64,000 bases of DNA. Origin: Lewinella sp. JB7 (lineage in GTDB: Bacteria; Bacteroidota; Bacteroidia; Chitinophagales; Saprospiraceae). The notes under the pieces are model-generated. The model did no database searches. It was not told the origin of the DNA and was given only the letters and a program-made list of their open reading frames with translations. Below, one piece after another: positions 45,607 to 54,588 of this stretch (its first letter is position 1; the number at the start of each line of letters is the position of its first letter). The position numbers and the translations under genes were made by a program. The DNA lies in contig NZ_JANCTD010000005.1 of NCBI RefSeq assembly GCF_024297185.1, positions 62,001-126,000 of the forward strand, read 5' to 3'.

Positions 45607-48189
45607 ATGAAAGTCCCCGTTCTCTTCCTTTGTTTTAGTCTCGTACTGTCGAGTCTGTTTGCCGCTACCGTACCCGCCGATCTGAAGGGTAGCATTACCG
45701 GCACCGTGACGGACGCCGCCGACGGTGCCCCGGTCGCCTACGCCACGGTCAGCCTCCATCAGTCGGAAGACGACGCGCTCGTTAACGGTACCCTCACCGA
45801 CGAGGCCGGCCGCTTTTCGATCGACAACGTAAAGAACGGGAGCTACCGGGTCGAGATCACCTTCCTGGGCTACGAAAGCATCTCGGTGCCGAACGTCGAA
45901 GTGGGCGGGGGCAAGGCTACCGACATCGGTTCGGTACGGCTGGGCGTGTCGGCCGAGCTGCTGGAAGAAGTGACGGTGACCGGGCAGCGGGCGCTTATTG
46001 AAGAGAAGGTTGACCGACTGGTATACAACGCCGAACAGGATCAGCTGAGCCGGGGAGGCGACGCGGCTGACGTACTCCGCAAGGTGCCGCTGCTGCAGGT
46101 CGACCTGGAGGGCAACGTAAGCCTACGCGGCAACTCCAACATCCGCGTCCTGATCAACAACAAGCCCTCCACCATCATCGCGGGCAGCGTGGCGGACGCC
46201 ATGAAGATGATCCCGGCCGATCAGATCAAATCGGTGGAAGTCATCACCAGCCCCTCGGCCAAGTACGACGCGGAGGGTGCCGGCGGAATCATCAACATCA
46301 TCACTAAGAAGAACGACCTGGCGGGCTACTTCCTGAACGTCGATACCGGACTCGGACTGCGCGGCTCCAACCTCGGCCTCAACGGCAGCTACCGCAGCGG
46401 CAAGTTCGGCGTCACGCTGGGGGGCTTCGGACGGGCCTTCTACAACGACGCCGAAACCTCCCTCCTCCAGACCTTCACCAACAGCCGCAGCGAACAGTTC
46501 GGGGAGGCCGCCGATAACGGTCTCTTCGGCCGCTACAACCTGGGCTTCGATTACGACCTTACCGACCGCCAGTTCCTCAGCGCCGGTGTCCGCTACGGGG
46601 TACGCAACTTCAACCGCGATCAGTTGCAGTCTACCACCGTGTACGCCGAGGAAGTCCTGGCTTCCACCTTCCTGCGCGACATCGACAGTAAACGGACGTC
46701 GGACAACATCGACGTGAATCTCGATTACCTCTACGTTATCAAGCCCGGCCGCGAACTGAGCATTTCCACCCTCTACAGCACCACGGTCGAAAACAGCAAT
46801 TTCACCTCCTCGAACCTGGATGACGAGGAAACCATCCTCAGTCGCCTGCGTAACCTCGACAACAATACCAACGAGGAAATCACCCTGCAGGCCGACTACA
46901 TCCACCCCGTCGGAGATAAGCAGATCTTCGAATTCGGGGGTAAGGGTATCCTGCGGCAAGTCAACAGCGATTACCGTTACCTCAGCGCCGACGGTACCGA
47001 TGTCTTCACCGAAGACCTGCTCCAGCCCTCCGGCCAGCTTGACTACGGACAGGACATCGTCGCGGCTTACACCGCCTACACCCTCGCTCTGCCGGGCGAC
47101 ATGACCCTGAAGGCCGGCCTCCGCTACGAAAAAACGCTGATCGACGCGATCCAGAATAATGAGACCATCGAGATTCCCGACTACGACAACCTGGTGCCGA
47201 GCATCAACCTGTCGAAAAAGGTAGGCGAGTCCACCACCGTGAAACTGGGCTATAACCGCCGGATCCAGCGCCCCTGGCTCCGTCAGTTGAACCCCAACGT
47301 GAACGTGGAGAACAGCCAGAGCATCACCGTTGGCAACCCTCTACTGCAACCCGAACTCACCGATAACCTGGAGGTCGGCTACAGCAGCATGGTCGGTAAA
47401 ACCTACCTGAACCTCTCCTTCTTCGGCCGCAACAGCAACAACGCCATCAACGAGGTGCGCACGCCCATCGACAGTCTCGACGGTACCCTGCTGACCACCT
47501 ACGAAAACATCGGCCGGGAACGGGCCTTCGGCGTGAATGCCTTCGTGAACGTCTATCTCACCCGCGACTGGACCATCAACGGCGGCATCGACGTCGATTA
47601 CGCTAATCTGGAGGGGCAGGTCACGGGCCTCGATGGCACTTCCGTAACCGCCACCAACTCCGGTTTCAACTACGGTGGCCGCCTCATGAGCCAGCTCAAG
47701 TTCGGCGACGGTTGGAGCGCCCAGGCTTTCACCTTCATGCGGGGCCGTCGCGTCCAGTTGCAGGGTTCCCGGGGCGGCTTCGGGATGTACGCCCTCGGCG
47801 TCAGCAAGGAGTTCAACGAAGGGCGCGGCAGCATCGGCCTTTCCGCCGAGAACTTCGCCACCCGCGGCTGGACGCTGCGCAGCGAACTCGAAACCGCCAC
47901 CTTCACTCAGGTCCGCGAGGATCTGCTGCTCAACCGGAACATCAAACTTACATTTGGCTACAAATTCGGTCAGCTCGATGCCAGCAAGGCCCGGTCCAAG
48001 ACCCGCTCCGTCAACAACAACGACCTTATGGGTGGCGGCGACGATACCGGTGGCGGCGGCGGCAACGCGGCTCCCGCTCCCCAGTCGCGCCGCCAGGTAA
48101 AGAAGGCCGCCAAGGCCGACGAGAAAGAAGACAAGAAGAAGAAAAAGTCGGATAAAAAGACCGAAGAAGCCGAAGAAACGAAGGACTGA
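45607..48189 (+). CDS. Outer-membrane TonB-dependent-receptor-like beta-barrel protein
   Basis: 860 residues. After a signal peptide (residues 1-20) comes a carboxypeptidase-D regulatory-like domain (GSITGTVTDAADGAPVAYATV). A plug domain follows (LEEVTVTGQRALIEEKVDRLVYN, then VLRKVPLLQVDLEGNVSLRGNSNIRVLINN), and a large beta-barrel of the OMP_b-brl_3 type. The barrel seems to end near FGYKFGQLDA. A further ~65 residues form a Gly-rich then Lys/Asp/Glu-rich tail (DEKEDKKKKKSDKKTEEAEE), odd for an outer-membrane protein that normally ends in an aromatic residue. Ligand unknown; it may be a peptide or siderophore receptor. Confidence 0.9.
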   Translation: MKVPVLFLCFSLVLSSLFAATVPADLKGSITGTVTDAADGAPVAYATVSLHQSEDDALVNGTLTDEAGRFSIDNVKNGSYRVEITFLGYESISVPNVEVGGGKATDIGSVRLGVSAELLEEVTVTGQRALIEEKVDRLVYNAEQDQLSRGGDAADVLRKVPLLQVDLEGNVSLRGNSNIRVLINNKPSTIIAGSVADAMKMIPADQIKSVEVITSPSAKYDAEGAGGIINIITKKNDLAGYFLNVDTGLGLRGSNLGLNGSYRSGKFGVTLGGFGRAFYNDAETSLLQTFTNSRSEQFGEAADNGLFGRYNLGFDYDLTDRQFLSAGVRYGVRNFNRDQLQSTTVYAEEVLASTFLRDIDSKRTSDNIDVNLDYLYVIKPGRELSISTLYSTTVENSNFTSSNLDDEETILSRLRNLDNNTNEEITLQADYIHPVGDKQIFEFGGKGILRQVNSDYRYLSADGTDVFTEDLLQPSGQLDYGQDIVAAYTAYTLALPGDMTLKAGLRYEKTLIDAIQNNETIEIPDYDNLVPSINLSKKVGESTTVKLGYNRRIQRPWLRQLNPNVNVENSQSITVGNPLLQPELTDNLEVGYSSMVGKTYLNLSFFGRNSNNAINEVRTPIDSLDGTLLTTYENIGRERAFGVNAFVNVYLTRDWTINGGIDVDYANLEGQVTGLDGTSVTATNSGFNYGGRLMSQLKFGDGWSAQAFTFMRGRRVQLQGSRGGFGMYALGVSKEFNEGRGSIGLSAENFATRGWTLRSELETATFTQVREDLLLNRNIKLTFGYKFGQLDASKARSKTRSVNNNDLMGGGDDTGGGGGNAAPAPQSRRQVKKAAKADEKEDKKKKKSDKKTEEAEETKD

Positions 48190-48239
48190 GCCCTTACCTC
48201 CGCATCCCCCCATTCCATCATCCCCCATCCATCCCAATC

Positions 48240-48827
48240 ATGCTTAAATCCATCCTTTTCCTTTCGACCTTCGCCCTCGTCACCGCCGCCGCCACGACGG
48301 TAAGCGTTGCCGTCGACCCCGCCGCCAGTGAGATCAGCTGGAAGGCCTACAAGGTCACCGGTAACCATACCGGTACCATTGATATCTCCGCAGGCCGGCT
48401 GGAATTCACCGACACCCTGCTTACGGGCGGTTCTTTCACCATCGCCATGCCCTCCATTACGGTTACGGACCTGGAAGGCAACGGTAAGGCTAAGCTGGAG
48501 GGCCACCTCAAGAGCGACGACTTCTTCGGCGTGGAGAGCCACCCGGAAGCCACCTTCGTTATCACTAACGTCAACAGCCGCGGCCTGCCCGGCGACTACC
48601 GGATCACCGGTGACGTAACCATCAAGGGGCACACCAAGTCGATTCGTTTCAACGCGAAAGTCACCCAGAAGGACGGTCTCTACGTCGCGAAGGCCGACCT
48701 CACGCTCGACCGCACCGACTTCGACGTCCGCTACGGATCGGGATCCTTTATCGACAATCTGGGCGACAAGACCATCTACGACGAGTTCGAACTCTCCGTC
48801 ACCCTGGTCACCGAACCGGCGTCCTAG
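48240..48827 (+). CDS. YceI family periplasmic protein
   Basis: 195 residues with an N-terminal signal peptide (MLKSILFLSTFALVTAAAT). The lipocalin-like YceI barrel starts at VDPAASEISWKAYKVTGNHTG, continues with SITVTDLEG and HLKSDDFFGVESHPEATF near residue 92, and ends with the LDRTDFDVRYGS strand. Family members bind polyisoprenoids such as isoprenoid quinones. It follows the receptor gene by 50 bases and could be co-transcribed. Confidence 0.92.
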   Translation: MLKSILFLSTFALVTAAATTVSVAVDPAASEISWKAYKVTGNHTGTIDISAGRLEFTDTLLTGGSFTIAMPSITVTDLEGNGKAKLEGHLKSDDFFGVESHPEATFVITNVNSRGLPGDYRITGDVTIKGHTKSIRFNAKVTQKDGLYVAKADLTLDRTDFDVRYGSGSFIDNLGDKTIYDEFELSVTLVTEPAS

Positions 48828-48845
48828 CATTTATGGCCGTGTCTT

Positions 48846-48870
48846 CCCCCGGGTGCCCGTCACCCGGGGG
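48846..48870. terminator. Hairpin after the YceI gene
   Basis: A perfect 10-bp stem CCCCCGGGTG/CACCCGGGGG with a five-base loop lies 19 bases after the YceI stop. No T run follows, so it is an incomplete intrinsic terminator at best. Confidence 0.4.
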
Positions 48871-48935
48871 GCACCGGCGCTGAACTGCCCATCCCGCCGG
48901 GCAATAGGCAGGCGCAATCACGTCAATTCCAATCG

Positions 48936-49961
48936 ATGCAACGGCTCCTCGGCTTTCTGTCTTTAGTGCTATTTCTTCCCTTCTCGCCGACGCGCTTGAC
49001 CGCGCAGTCCACCTCCGCTGATGCGGCGCACGCGGCCGCCCTGGCGACCGACGTGGTATGGGCCAGCCCCCGGGGCTTCGACCTGACCATGGACATTTAT
49101 ACCCCCGAGTCGGGGCGGGAGTCTTATCCGGTCATCGTCATGTTTCACGGCGGCGGCTGGCTCATTAACTCCAACGCCATCATGGATCAGCCCGCGGCCT
49201 ACCTCGCCGGGCACGGGGAGTACGTGGTCTGCAATGTCAATTACCGGCTGCTCGGTGATCTGAACAATACCGTCACGATGGACGAGATCATCGGCGATGC
49301 ATTCGGGGCCATGCTGTGGGTACGGGAACACATTGGCGACTACGGCGGCGATCCCGCGCGGCTCATCGTAACGGGGGATAGCGCCGGCGGTCACCTGGCG
49401 GCCATGGTGGCTACCCAGGGCCACCGACTCACTACGGATACCTTCTCCGCCCCCGCCTTCGATTTTCGTCCCAGCTACATCCCGGCGTCCGGCCTCCCCG
49501 CAGGGGGGATCGAAGTGTCAGCCGCTATCCTGAGCTACGGCACCTTCGATATGTACGCCACCGCCCTTAGCGGCTTCGAAACCCCCGGCAACGGTTTTTG
49601 GCAGATGGGGGGCGCGGAAGCCCGCGGTTTCTTCGGCCCCGACGTCAGCGTAACCGACCAACCGGAATTTTACCGGGCCGTATCTCCGCTGTACAATGTC
49701 GTACCGGGAAGCGAGCGGAAGTATCCGCCCCTGTTGCTGACGGTGGGCACCGAAGATAATCTGACTACGCCCGTATCCATCCGGGCCTACCGGGATAAAC
49801 TCACGGACAATGGGCACACCGATCTGATCTACTGGGAACACGAAGGACGCCCCCACGCCTTTCTCGATTCGGGCAGCAACGCATTTCTGGGGACGAACTT
49901 CACCGACGACGCCGTGCCCGCCCTCGATTATATGCTGGCGTACCTCAACGAGCGGTTCTGA
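48936..49961 (+). CDS. Secreted alpha/beta hydrolase (carboxylesterase type)
   Basis: 341 residues with a signal peptide of about 24 residues. The oxyanion-hole motif is MFHGGGWLINS near residue 70 and the nucleophile elbow VTGDSAGGHLAA near residue 145. The likely catalytic Asp is in TVGTEDNLTTP near residue 270 and the His in GRPHAFLD near residue 309. The DIYTPESGRESYP region fits the hormone-sensitive-lipase-like esterase group. The substrate is unknown; ester-linked acyl groups of sugars are possible. Confidence 0.87.
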   Translation: MQRLLGFLSLVLFLPFSPTRLTAQSTSADAAHAAALATDVVWASPRGFDLTMDIYTPESGRESYPVIVMFHGGGWLINSNAIMDQPAAYLAGHGEYVVCNVNYRLLGDLNNTVTMDEIIGDAFGAMLWVREHIGDYGGDPARLIVTGDSAGGHLAAMVATQGHRLTTDTFSAPAFDFRPSYIPASGLPAGGIEVSAAILSYGTFDMYATALSGFETPGNGFWQMGGAEARGFFGPDVSVTDQPEFYRAVSPLYNVVPGSERKYPPLLLTVGTEDNLTTPVSIRAYRDKLTDNGHTDLIYWEHEGRPHAFLDSGSNAFLGTNFTDDAVPALDYMLAYLNERF

Positions 49962-49992
49962 TTCGTTCGTCGATAATCGATATATTCGGACT

Positions 49993-50949
49993 ATGCAAAG
50001 GAGAACCGTACTGAAGAACACCGCCGCTACGCTGGCCGGCCTCACCTGTCTACCCGCTTACGCTATGAGCCGCCCCAATGCTACCGCCGCCGAACGCGCC
50101 TACGGGGTCCAGCTCTTTACCATTCCTAAATTGGTGGAAGCGGACCTGCCGGGCACCCTCGCCCTCATCGCGGAGATCGGTTACCGGGAAGTGGAATTCT
50201 TCGGTCCCTATCCCTTTAGTGCGGAGGCGACTAAGCGGAGCTGGGAGCAGATCAAATCGATGGTCGGGCTATCGGACAACGCTTTCTACGGGCACGCGAT
50301 CGGGGAAGTGGCCCGGATGCTGGCCGACAATGGGCTGACGGCTCCCTCCATGCACGCCGACCTGATCTCCATGCGGGAGAACCTGGACGCGCTCATCTCC
50401 GGTGTTGCCCCCTTACAGCCCCGCTACTTAATTGTACCCGCCATCAGCGAAGGCCGCGACAATCTCGACGCCTACAAGCGCCTCGCGGAGGAATTCAACG
50501 CGTTTGGCCGGCGGATGCGGGAAAACGGCATGAAATTCGCCTACCATAACCACGGCTACGAGCACCTGATGATGGACGGTGTCACCCCCCTGGACTACCT
50601 CATCGAACACACGGACCCGGCCTACGTGCAGTTCGAACTCGACGTATTCTGGATGACCGCGGCGGGTGCCGACCCGGTGAGTTATTTGCGGAAGTTTCCC
50701 GGTCGCTTCAAACTGCTTCACCTGAAGGATGCCTCCGCACCCTTCCGCTTTTCCGGCGACGGACAGACGCCCGATCAGTGGTTCGCCGGTTTCCCCCTCA
50801 TGGCCGATCCGGGGGACGGGGTGTACGATATTCCGGCCATTCTGGAGGCTGCCGAGGCCGGCGGCGCCGAACACTACTTTCTCGAACGCGACCTGGCCCC
50901 CGAGCCGGTGCAGACGCTGCGCAACTCTTTCGCTAACCTCACGGCCTGA
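49993..50949 (+). CDS. Sugar phosphate isomerase/epimerase-like TIM-barrel protein
   Basis: 318 residues. It begins MQRRTVLKNTAATLAGLTCL, a twin-arginine-type signal, so it is probably exported folded. The TIM barrel of the xylose-isomerase-like (AP_endonuc_2) superfamily has IGYREVEFFGP near residue 59, KFAYHNHGYEH near residue 180 and FKLLHLKDAS near residue 242, where Glu, His and Asp residues bind metal. The last Glu is in HYFLERD. Substrate unknown. It lies 31 bases after the esterase gene, and both may act on the same secreted carbohydrate. Confidence 0.85.
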   Translation: MQRRTVLKNTAATLAGLTCLPAYAMSRPNATAAERAYGVQLFTIPKLVEADLPGTLALIAEIGYREVEFFGPYPFSAEATKRSWEQIKSMVGLSDNAFYGHAIGEVARMLADNGLTAPSMHADLISMRENLDALISGVAPLQPRYLIVPAISEGRDNLDAYKRLAEEFNAFGRRMRENGMKFAYHNHGYEHLMMDGVTPLDYLIEHTDPAYVQFELDVFWMTAAGADPVSYLRKFPGRFKLLHLKDASAPFRFSGDGQTPDQWFAGFPLMADPGDGVYDIPAILEAAEAGGAEHYFLERDLAPEPVQTLRNSFANLTA

Positions 50950-50956
50950 CCGGATA

Positions 50957-51221
50957 GGTCGAGGCGTTGTACGCCGAGCAGGTCACACTTAGGTCGAGCG
51001 GCCTCCGGTCCGAGACTTTTCACCACGGAGGGCCACGGATTCACGCACGGATAGGTCAGGTCGAGCGGCCTCTGGTCCGAGAATATTCACCACGGAGGGC
51101 CACGGATTCACGCACGGATGGGTCAGGTCGAGCGGCCTCCGGTCCGAGAATATTCACCACGGAGGGCCACGGATTCACGCACAGATGGGCCAGGTCGAGC
51201 GGCCTCCGTTTCGAGACACTT
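50957..51221 (+). repeat. 67-bp minisatellite, locus 1
   Basis: A unit beginning GGTCGAGCGGCCTC starts at 50992, 51059, 51126 and 51193, exactly 67 bases apart; the last copy is partial. Each includes the words CACCACGGAGGGCCACGG and ATTCACGCACGGAT. A related fragment GGTCGAGGCGTTGTACGCC at 50957 is the opposite-strand version of a sequence in locus 2. The open frames here come from the repeats, not genes. Confidence 0.93.
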
Positions 51222-51301
51222 GAGGGGGTTCTTCCCACTAAAGTTGAGCCCTCCCCGGGCGACCCTGCTAGACGGGCAGTTCAGGGGCGGCACCGAGCGC
51301 C

Positions 51302-51943
51302 TCAACCTGATTTGATCTCGAGCCCCGAAACGGTATAATCCTCATCGACCTCCTCCACGTACACCCCCGCGATCGTGGCCTTCAGTTCCCGCAGGGTGGC
51401 CGGCACGGTAGACTTTGGTAGGTCCAGACTTACCCTTGCGGTTTCGACGAACTCCTGCTCCGCCATTTCCAGGTTCAGCTGATCGAGTGCGCTCATGACC
51501 GGCCCCATTAAGTCATAACCGAAGCGTAGTTCAATCCGCGTAGTAACCGTACGGATCGTAGTTGAACCCGCCCCGATGGCGAGACGGGCCGCCTCCCGGT
51601 AAGCATTGATGAGTCCGGAAGTGCCGAGCTTGGTGCCACCGTAATAGCGGGATACGACGATAACGACGTCCGATAGTCCGGCCCGGTCGATCTGTCCGAG
51701 GATGGGCTTGCCGGCCGTTCCGCTCGGTTCGCCGTCGTCGTTCGCGCGCCAACGGTCGGTGCCCTCACCCAAGCGATAAGCGTAGCAATGGTGGTTGCAC
51801 TTGGGGTGAGCGAGCCGCTGCGTGTCCACCGCTTCCAGGGCCTCCGCCTCCGTTAGCACCGGCCGTAGGGCCGCGACGAATTTACTGCCCCGGTCCCGGT
51901 ATTCTCCCTCCGCGGGGCCGGCGGGAACCACGTACTGATCCAT
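51302..51943 (-). CDS. YigZ/IMPACT family protein
   Basis: 213 residues from the ATG at 51943 (MDQYVVPAGPAEGEYRDRGSKF); the frame extends ~100 codons upstream but that part is antisense to queE. The IMPACT domain has the family motifs HPKCNHHCYAYRLG near residue 49 and NDDGEPSGTAGKPILGQI near residue 70, followed by VVIVVSRYYGGTKLGTSGLI. The C-terminal ferredoxin-like domain is DUF1949-type. Homologues are linked to translation or amino-acid starvation responses, but the bacterial role is unclear. The gene is antiparallel to queE. Confidence 0.9.
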   Translation of the reverse strand: MDQYVVPAGPAEGEYRDRGSKFVAALRPVLTEAEALEAVDTQRLAHPKCNHHCYAYRLGEGTDRWRANDDGEPSGTAGKPILGQIDRAGLSDVVIVVSRYYGGTKLGTSGLINAYREAARLAIGAGSTTIRTVTTRIELRFGYDLMGPVMSALDQLNLEMAEQEFVETARVSLDLPKSTVPATLRELKATIAGVYVEEVDEDYTVSGLEIKSG

Positions 51944-52012
51944 GCCGCAAGGTAAGCAGGTATCCAGGGTGGCACCCCAACCAAACGACCGGCAAATTTG
52001 TCTTCCCTTGCT

Positions 52013-52648
52013 ATGGCGCGCAGCTACAAGATCAAGGAATGCTTTTATACTCTCCAGGGAGAGGGCGCACAGGCCGGGCGGGCCGCGGTATTCCTGCGCT
52101 TCACCGGCTGCAATCTCTGGAGCGGGCGCGAGGAAGATCGTCACTCGGCCGTTTGTACCTTCTGCGATACCGACTTTATCGGTACGGACGGGACCAACGG
52201 GGGGCGGTACACGCAGGAGCAATGTGTTCAACTGGTCCAACGTCTCTGGCCGGGGGGCGGGCGTCCGTACGTCGTTTGTACCGGGGGAGAACCCCTGCTA
52301 CAGCTGGACGTGCCCCTCATCGAAGCTCTGCAGTCCGTCGGTTTCGAAGTAGCGGTAGAAACCAACGGTACGATCCCGGTCCCCCCGCAGCTCGACTGGG
52401 TTTGCGTCAGTCCTAAGGCAAATGCCGAATTGCTGGCGACTCACGGTGACGAGCTCAAGCTCGTGTATCCGCAGACCGAAGCCGCCGCCCAGCCCGAACG
52501 ATTCACGGGCCTCTCCTTCAGCCATTTCTTCCTACAGCCCAAGGACGAAACCGGCCGCAACCACACCGCGGCTACCGTAGCTTACTGCATGCAGCACCCG
52601 CAGTGGCGGGTAAGCCTGCAGACCCACAAGATCATGGGTATCGAGTAG
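52013..52648 (+). CDS. queE: 7-carboxy-7-deazaguanine synthase
   Basis: Radical SAM enzyme of queuosine precursor synthesis: 6-carboxytetrahydropterin to 7-carboxy-7-deazaguanine. 211 residues from ATG 52013. The opening KIKECFYTLQGEGAQAGRAAVFLRFTGCN is standard. The cluster-binding cysteines are spaced C-X14-C-X2-C (first in TGCNLW, last two in CTFCDTDF), not CXXXCXXC; this variant is known in some QueE proteins. CTGGEPLLQ near residue 88 is the SAM motif. Other que genes are not adjacent. Confidence 0.93.
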   Translation: MARSYKIKECFYTLQGEGAQAGRAAVFLRFTGCNLWSGREEDRHSAVCTFCDTDFIGTDGTNGGRYTQEQCVQLVQRLWPGGGRPYVVCTGGEPLLQLDVPLIEALQSVGFEVAVETNGTIPVPPQLDWVCVSPKANAELLATHGDELKLVYPQTEAAAQPERFTGLSFSHFFLQPKDETGRNHTAATVAYCMQHPQWRVSLQTHKIMGIE

Positions 52649-52762
52649 GGACTTGCTTATTTAGTCTGTTTATAAACTACTGTAAATGCGGGTGTTGCCC
52701 GAACTTTAATGGGTTGGTCGGGATTTTATCCATGTAATCTATCACGATAAAACTCTACCATC

Positions 52763-52972
52763 ATGGAACCCACCTGTAAGAACTGCAATCACTGGGAGCA
52801 CGACGCCCCCGCCGTACAGAATCGCGAGAATTTTGGCGAGTGTGAAGTGCTCAGCGAAAGCGGCATGAAGTACGTACTTCCCGTTCTCCAGAATCAGTCC
52901 GCGAATTCCGGCATGGAATTCCTGACCGAGGCCAGCTTCGGCTGTAATCACTTCTCGCCCGAGCAGGGCTAA
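52763..52972 (+). CDS. Small cysteine-rich protein of unknown function
   Basis: 69 residues. Cysteines in CKNCNHWE near residue 5, a lone Cys in NFGECEVL and another in FGCNHFSPEQG form a pattern that could bind a metal. The SANSGMEFLTEASFG region has no known motif. The tail is acidic. It has its own ATG, an intergenic region of about 110 bases in front and a strong hairpin just behind. No family is recognised with confidence. Confidence 0.6.
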   Translation: MEPTCKNCNHWEHDAPAVQNRENFGECEVLSESGMKYVLPVLQNQSANSGMEFLTEASFGCNHFSPEQG

Positions 52973-52996
52973 TTTATCCCGCCGCTTCGCGTAAAC

Positions 52997-53027
52997 ACAG
53001 GGCGCTGACCATCGGTCAGCGCCCTGT
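52997..53027. terminator. Bidirectional hairpin between convergent genes
   Basis: A perfect 14-bp stem ACAGGGCGCTGACC/GGTCAGCGCCCTGT with a three-base loop lies between the small cysteine protein and the dehydrogenase. It contains the dehydrogenase stop (53016-53018). The tail is CTGCTTT rather than a clean T run, so it is a moderate terminator. Confidence 0.6.
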
Positions 53028-54491
53028 CTGCTTTGGGGTAAGGCCGCCCCAGCAGAGGTACTTGATCACGAGATAGTCCTCCAGTCCGTATTTAGAACCC
53101 TCCCGCCCGAAGCCGCTTTCCTTCACGCCGCCGAAGGGAGCCTGAGCGGTGGAAATCATCCCGGTATTGATACCCACCATGCCGTAATCAAGGGCCCCGG
53201 CTACCCGCCAAATGCGGGCGTGGTCGTTTCCGTAGAAGTAAGCCGCCAATCCGTACGGCGTGTCGTTGGCGAGCTCAATGACCTCCGCTTCCGTATCGAA
53301 GCGGTATACGGGCGCGACCGGACCGAAAACCTCCTCCCGGCTAATGGCCATGTCGGGCCGGGCATCGAGTAATAGGGTAGGGCGGTAACAGCGCGGGCCG
53401 GCGTCCGCTACTCCGCCGCCCCGGACTATCCGGGCACCCTTATCCACCGCGTCGGCCACCAACCGCTCTACCTTAGTAAGGGCGGCGTCGTTAATGAGCG
53501 GACCGATATCCGTGCCGGCCTCCGTGCCCCGGCCAACCTGTAGGTCACCTACCGATCTACTCAGCTCTTCGATAAACGCATCATAGATGCCGGACTGCAC
53601 GAAGATCCGGTTGGCGCTAACGCAAGTCTGTCCCCCATTGCGGTACTTGGATGCCACAGCACCCGCGACCGCGCCCGAAATGTCCGCGTCGTCAAAAACG
53701 ATGAAGGGGGCGTTGCCACCAAGTTCGAGGGAAAGCTTCTTCAGCGTGCCCGCACTCTGTTCCATCAGTTTTTTACCCGTAGCCGTGCTGCCCGTGAAGC
53801 TAAGCTTACGTACGCGTGCGTCGCCGGTCAGCACGCTCCCTACCTCCGCCGGCCGGCTCGTCGGTACCACGTTGAATACCCCCACCGGCATTCCTGCTTC
53901 CTGGGCCAGGTAGGCTAGCGCGAGTGCGCAGAGGGGAGTATCCTCCGCCGGTTTGACGACGACGGTGCAGCCCACCGCCAGGGCCGGAGCCACCTTGCGC
54001 GTGATCATGGCAATCGGAAAATTCCAGGGCGTGATGGCAGCGACCACGCCTACCGGCTGCTTGATGGCGAGGATGCGGGCGTCGGTCCGGTGACTGGGAA
54101 TGACGTCCCCGTAAACCCGTTTACCCTCCTCGGCGAACCACTCGATGAAGGAAGCGCCGTAGGTCACTTCGCCCCGGGATTCCGCCAGGGGTTTGCCCTG
54201 TTCGTGGGTCATTAACGTGGCCAGATCTTCCCGGTGTGCCGTGAGCAGATCGAACCAGCGGCGGAGGATGACTGAGCGGTCGGCGGCGGTTCTACTGCTC
54301 CACTCCGGAAATGCGGCGTAAGCGGCGTCGACGGCACGCTGGGTTTCCGTACTTCCGAGGTCCGCAACGGTAGTAATTACCTCGTCGGAAAAGGGGTCAC
54401 GCACGGTGAAAGTGCGCCCGCCGTCGGCGTCGGTCCATTCACCATTAATGTAGGCGGAAGTGCGAAGAATAGCGGGAGTAGAGAGGGTCAT
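53016..54491 (-). CDS. gabD: NAD(P)-dependent succinate-semialdehyde dehydrogenase
   Basis: Oxidises succinate semialdehyde to succinate, in GABA breakdown. 491 residues from the ATG at 54491 (MTLSTPAILRTSAYINGEW). The catalytic pair is in LSLELGGNAPFIVFDDAD (Glu) and NGGQTCVSANRIF (Cys) near residue 285. TPWNFPIAMITRKVAPALA, the cofactor loop and the EVFGPVAPVYRF segment agree with GabD-type enzymes. The C-terminal ESGFGREGSKYGLEDYL is typical. No aminotransferase partner is adjacent, so the exact substrate is inference. Confidence 0.88.
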   Translation of the reverse strand: MTLSTPAILRTSAYINGEWTDADGGRTFTVRDPFSDEVITTVADLGSTETQRAVDAAYAAFPEWSSRTAADRSVILRRWFDLLTAHREDLATLMTHEQGKPLAESRGEVTYGASFIEWFAEEGKRVYGDVIPSHRTDARILAIKQPVGVVAAITPWNFPIAMITRKVAPALAVGCTVVVKPAEDTPLCALALAYLAQEAGMPVGVFNVVPTSRPAEVGSVLTGDARVRKLSFTGSTATGKKLMEQSAGTLKKLSLELGGNAPFIVFDDADISGAVAGAVASKYRNGGQTCVSANRIFVQSGIYDAFIEELSRSVGDLQVGRGTEAGTDIGPLINDAALTKVERLVADAVDKGARIVRGGGVADAGPRCYRPTLLLDARPDMAISREEVFGPVAPVYRFDTEAEVIELANDTPYGLAAYFYGNDHARIWRVAGALDYGMVGINTGMISTAQAPFGGVKESGFGREGSKYGLEDYLVIKYLCWGGLTPKQTGR

Positions 54492-54588
54492 AACGAAGAA
54501 ATCGAGCTGGGCAAACCGGGGCCGGGGGGAGACGAACATCGTCCGACCGGCCTCCGTAATAACTCCCGAACCCTAAAACAGTTAGCGT

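Noticed and set aside
50967..51338. 123-codon frame over the minisatellite
   Set aside because: Its sequence repeats with the 67-bp unit and matches no protein family.
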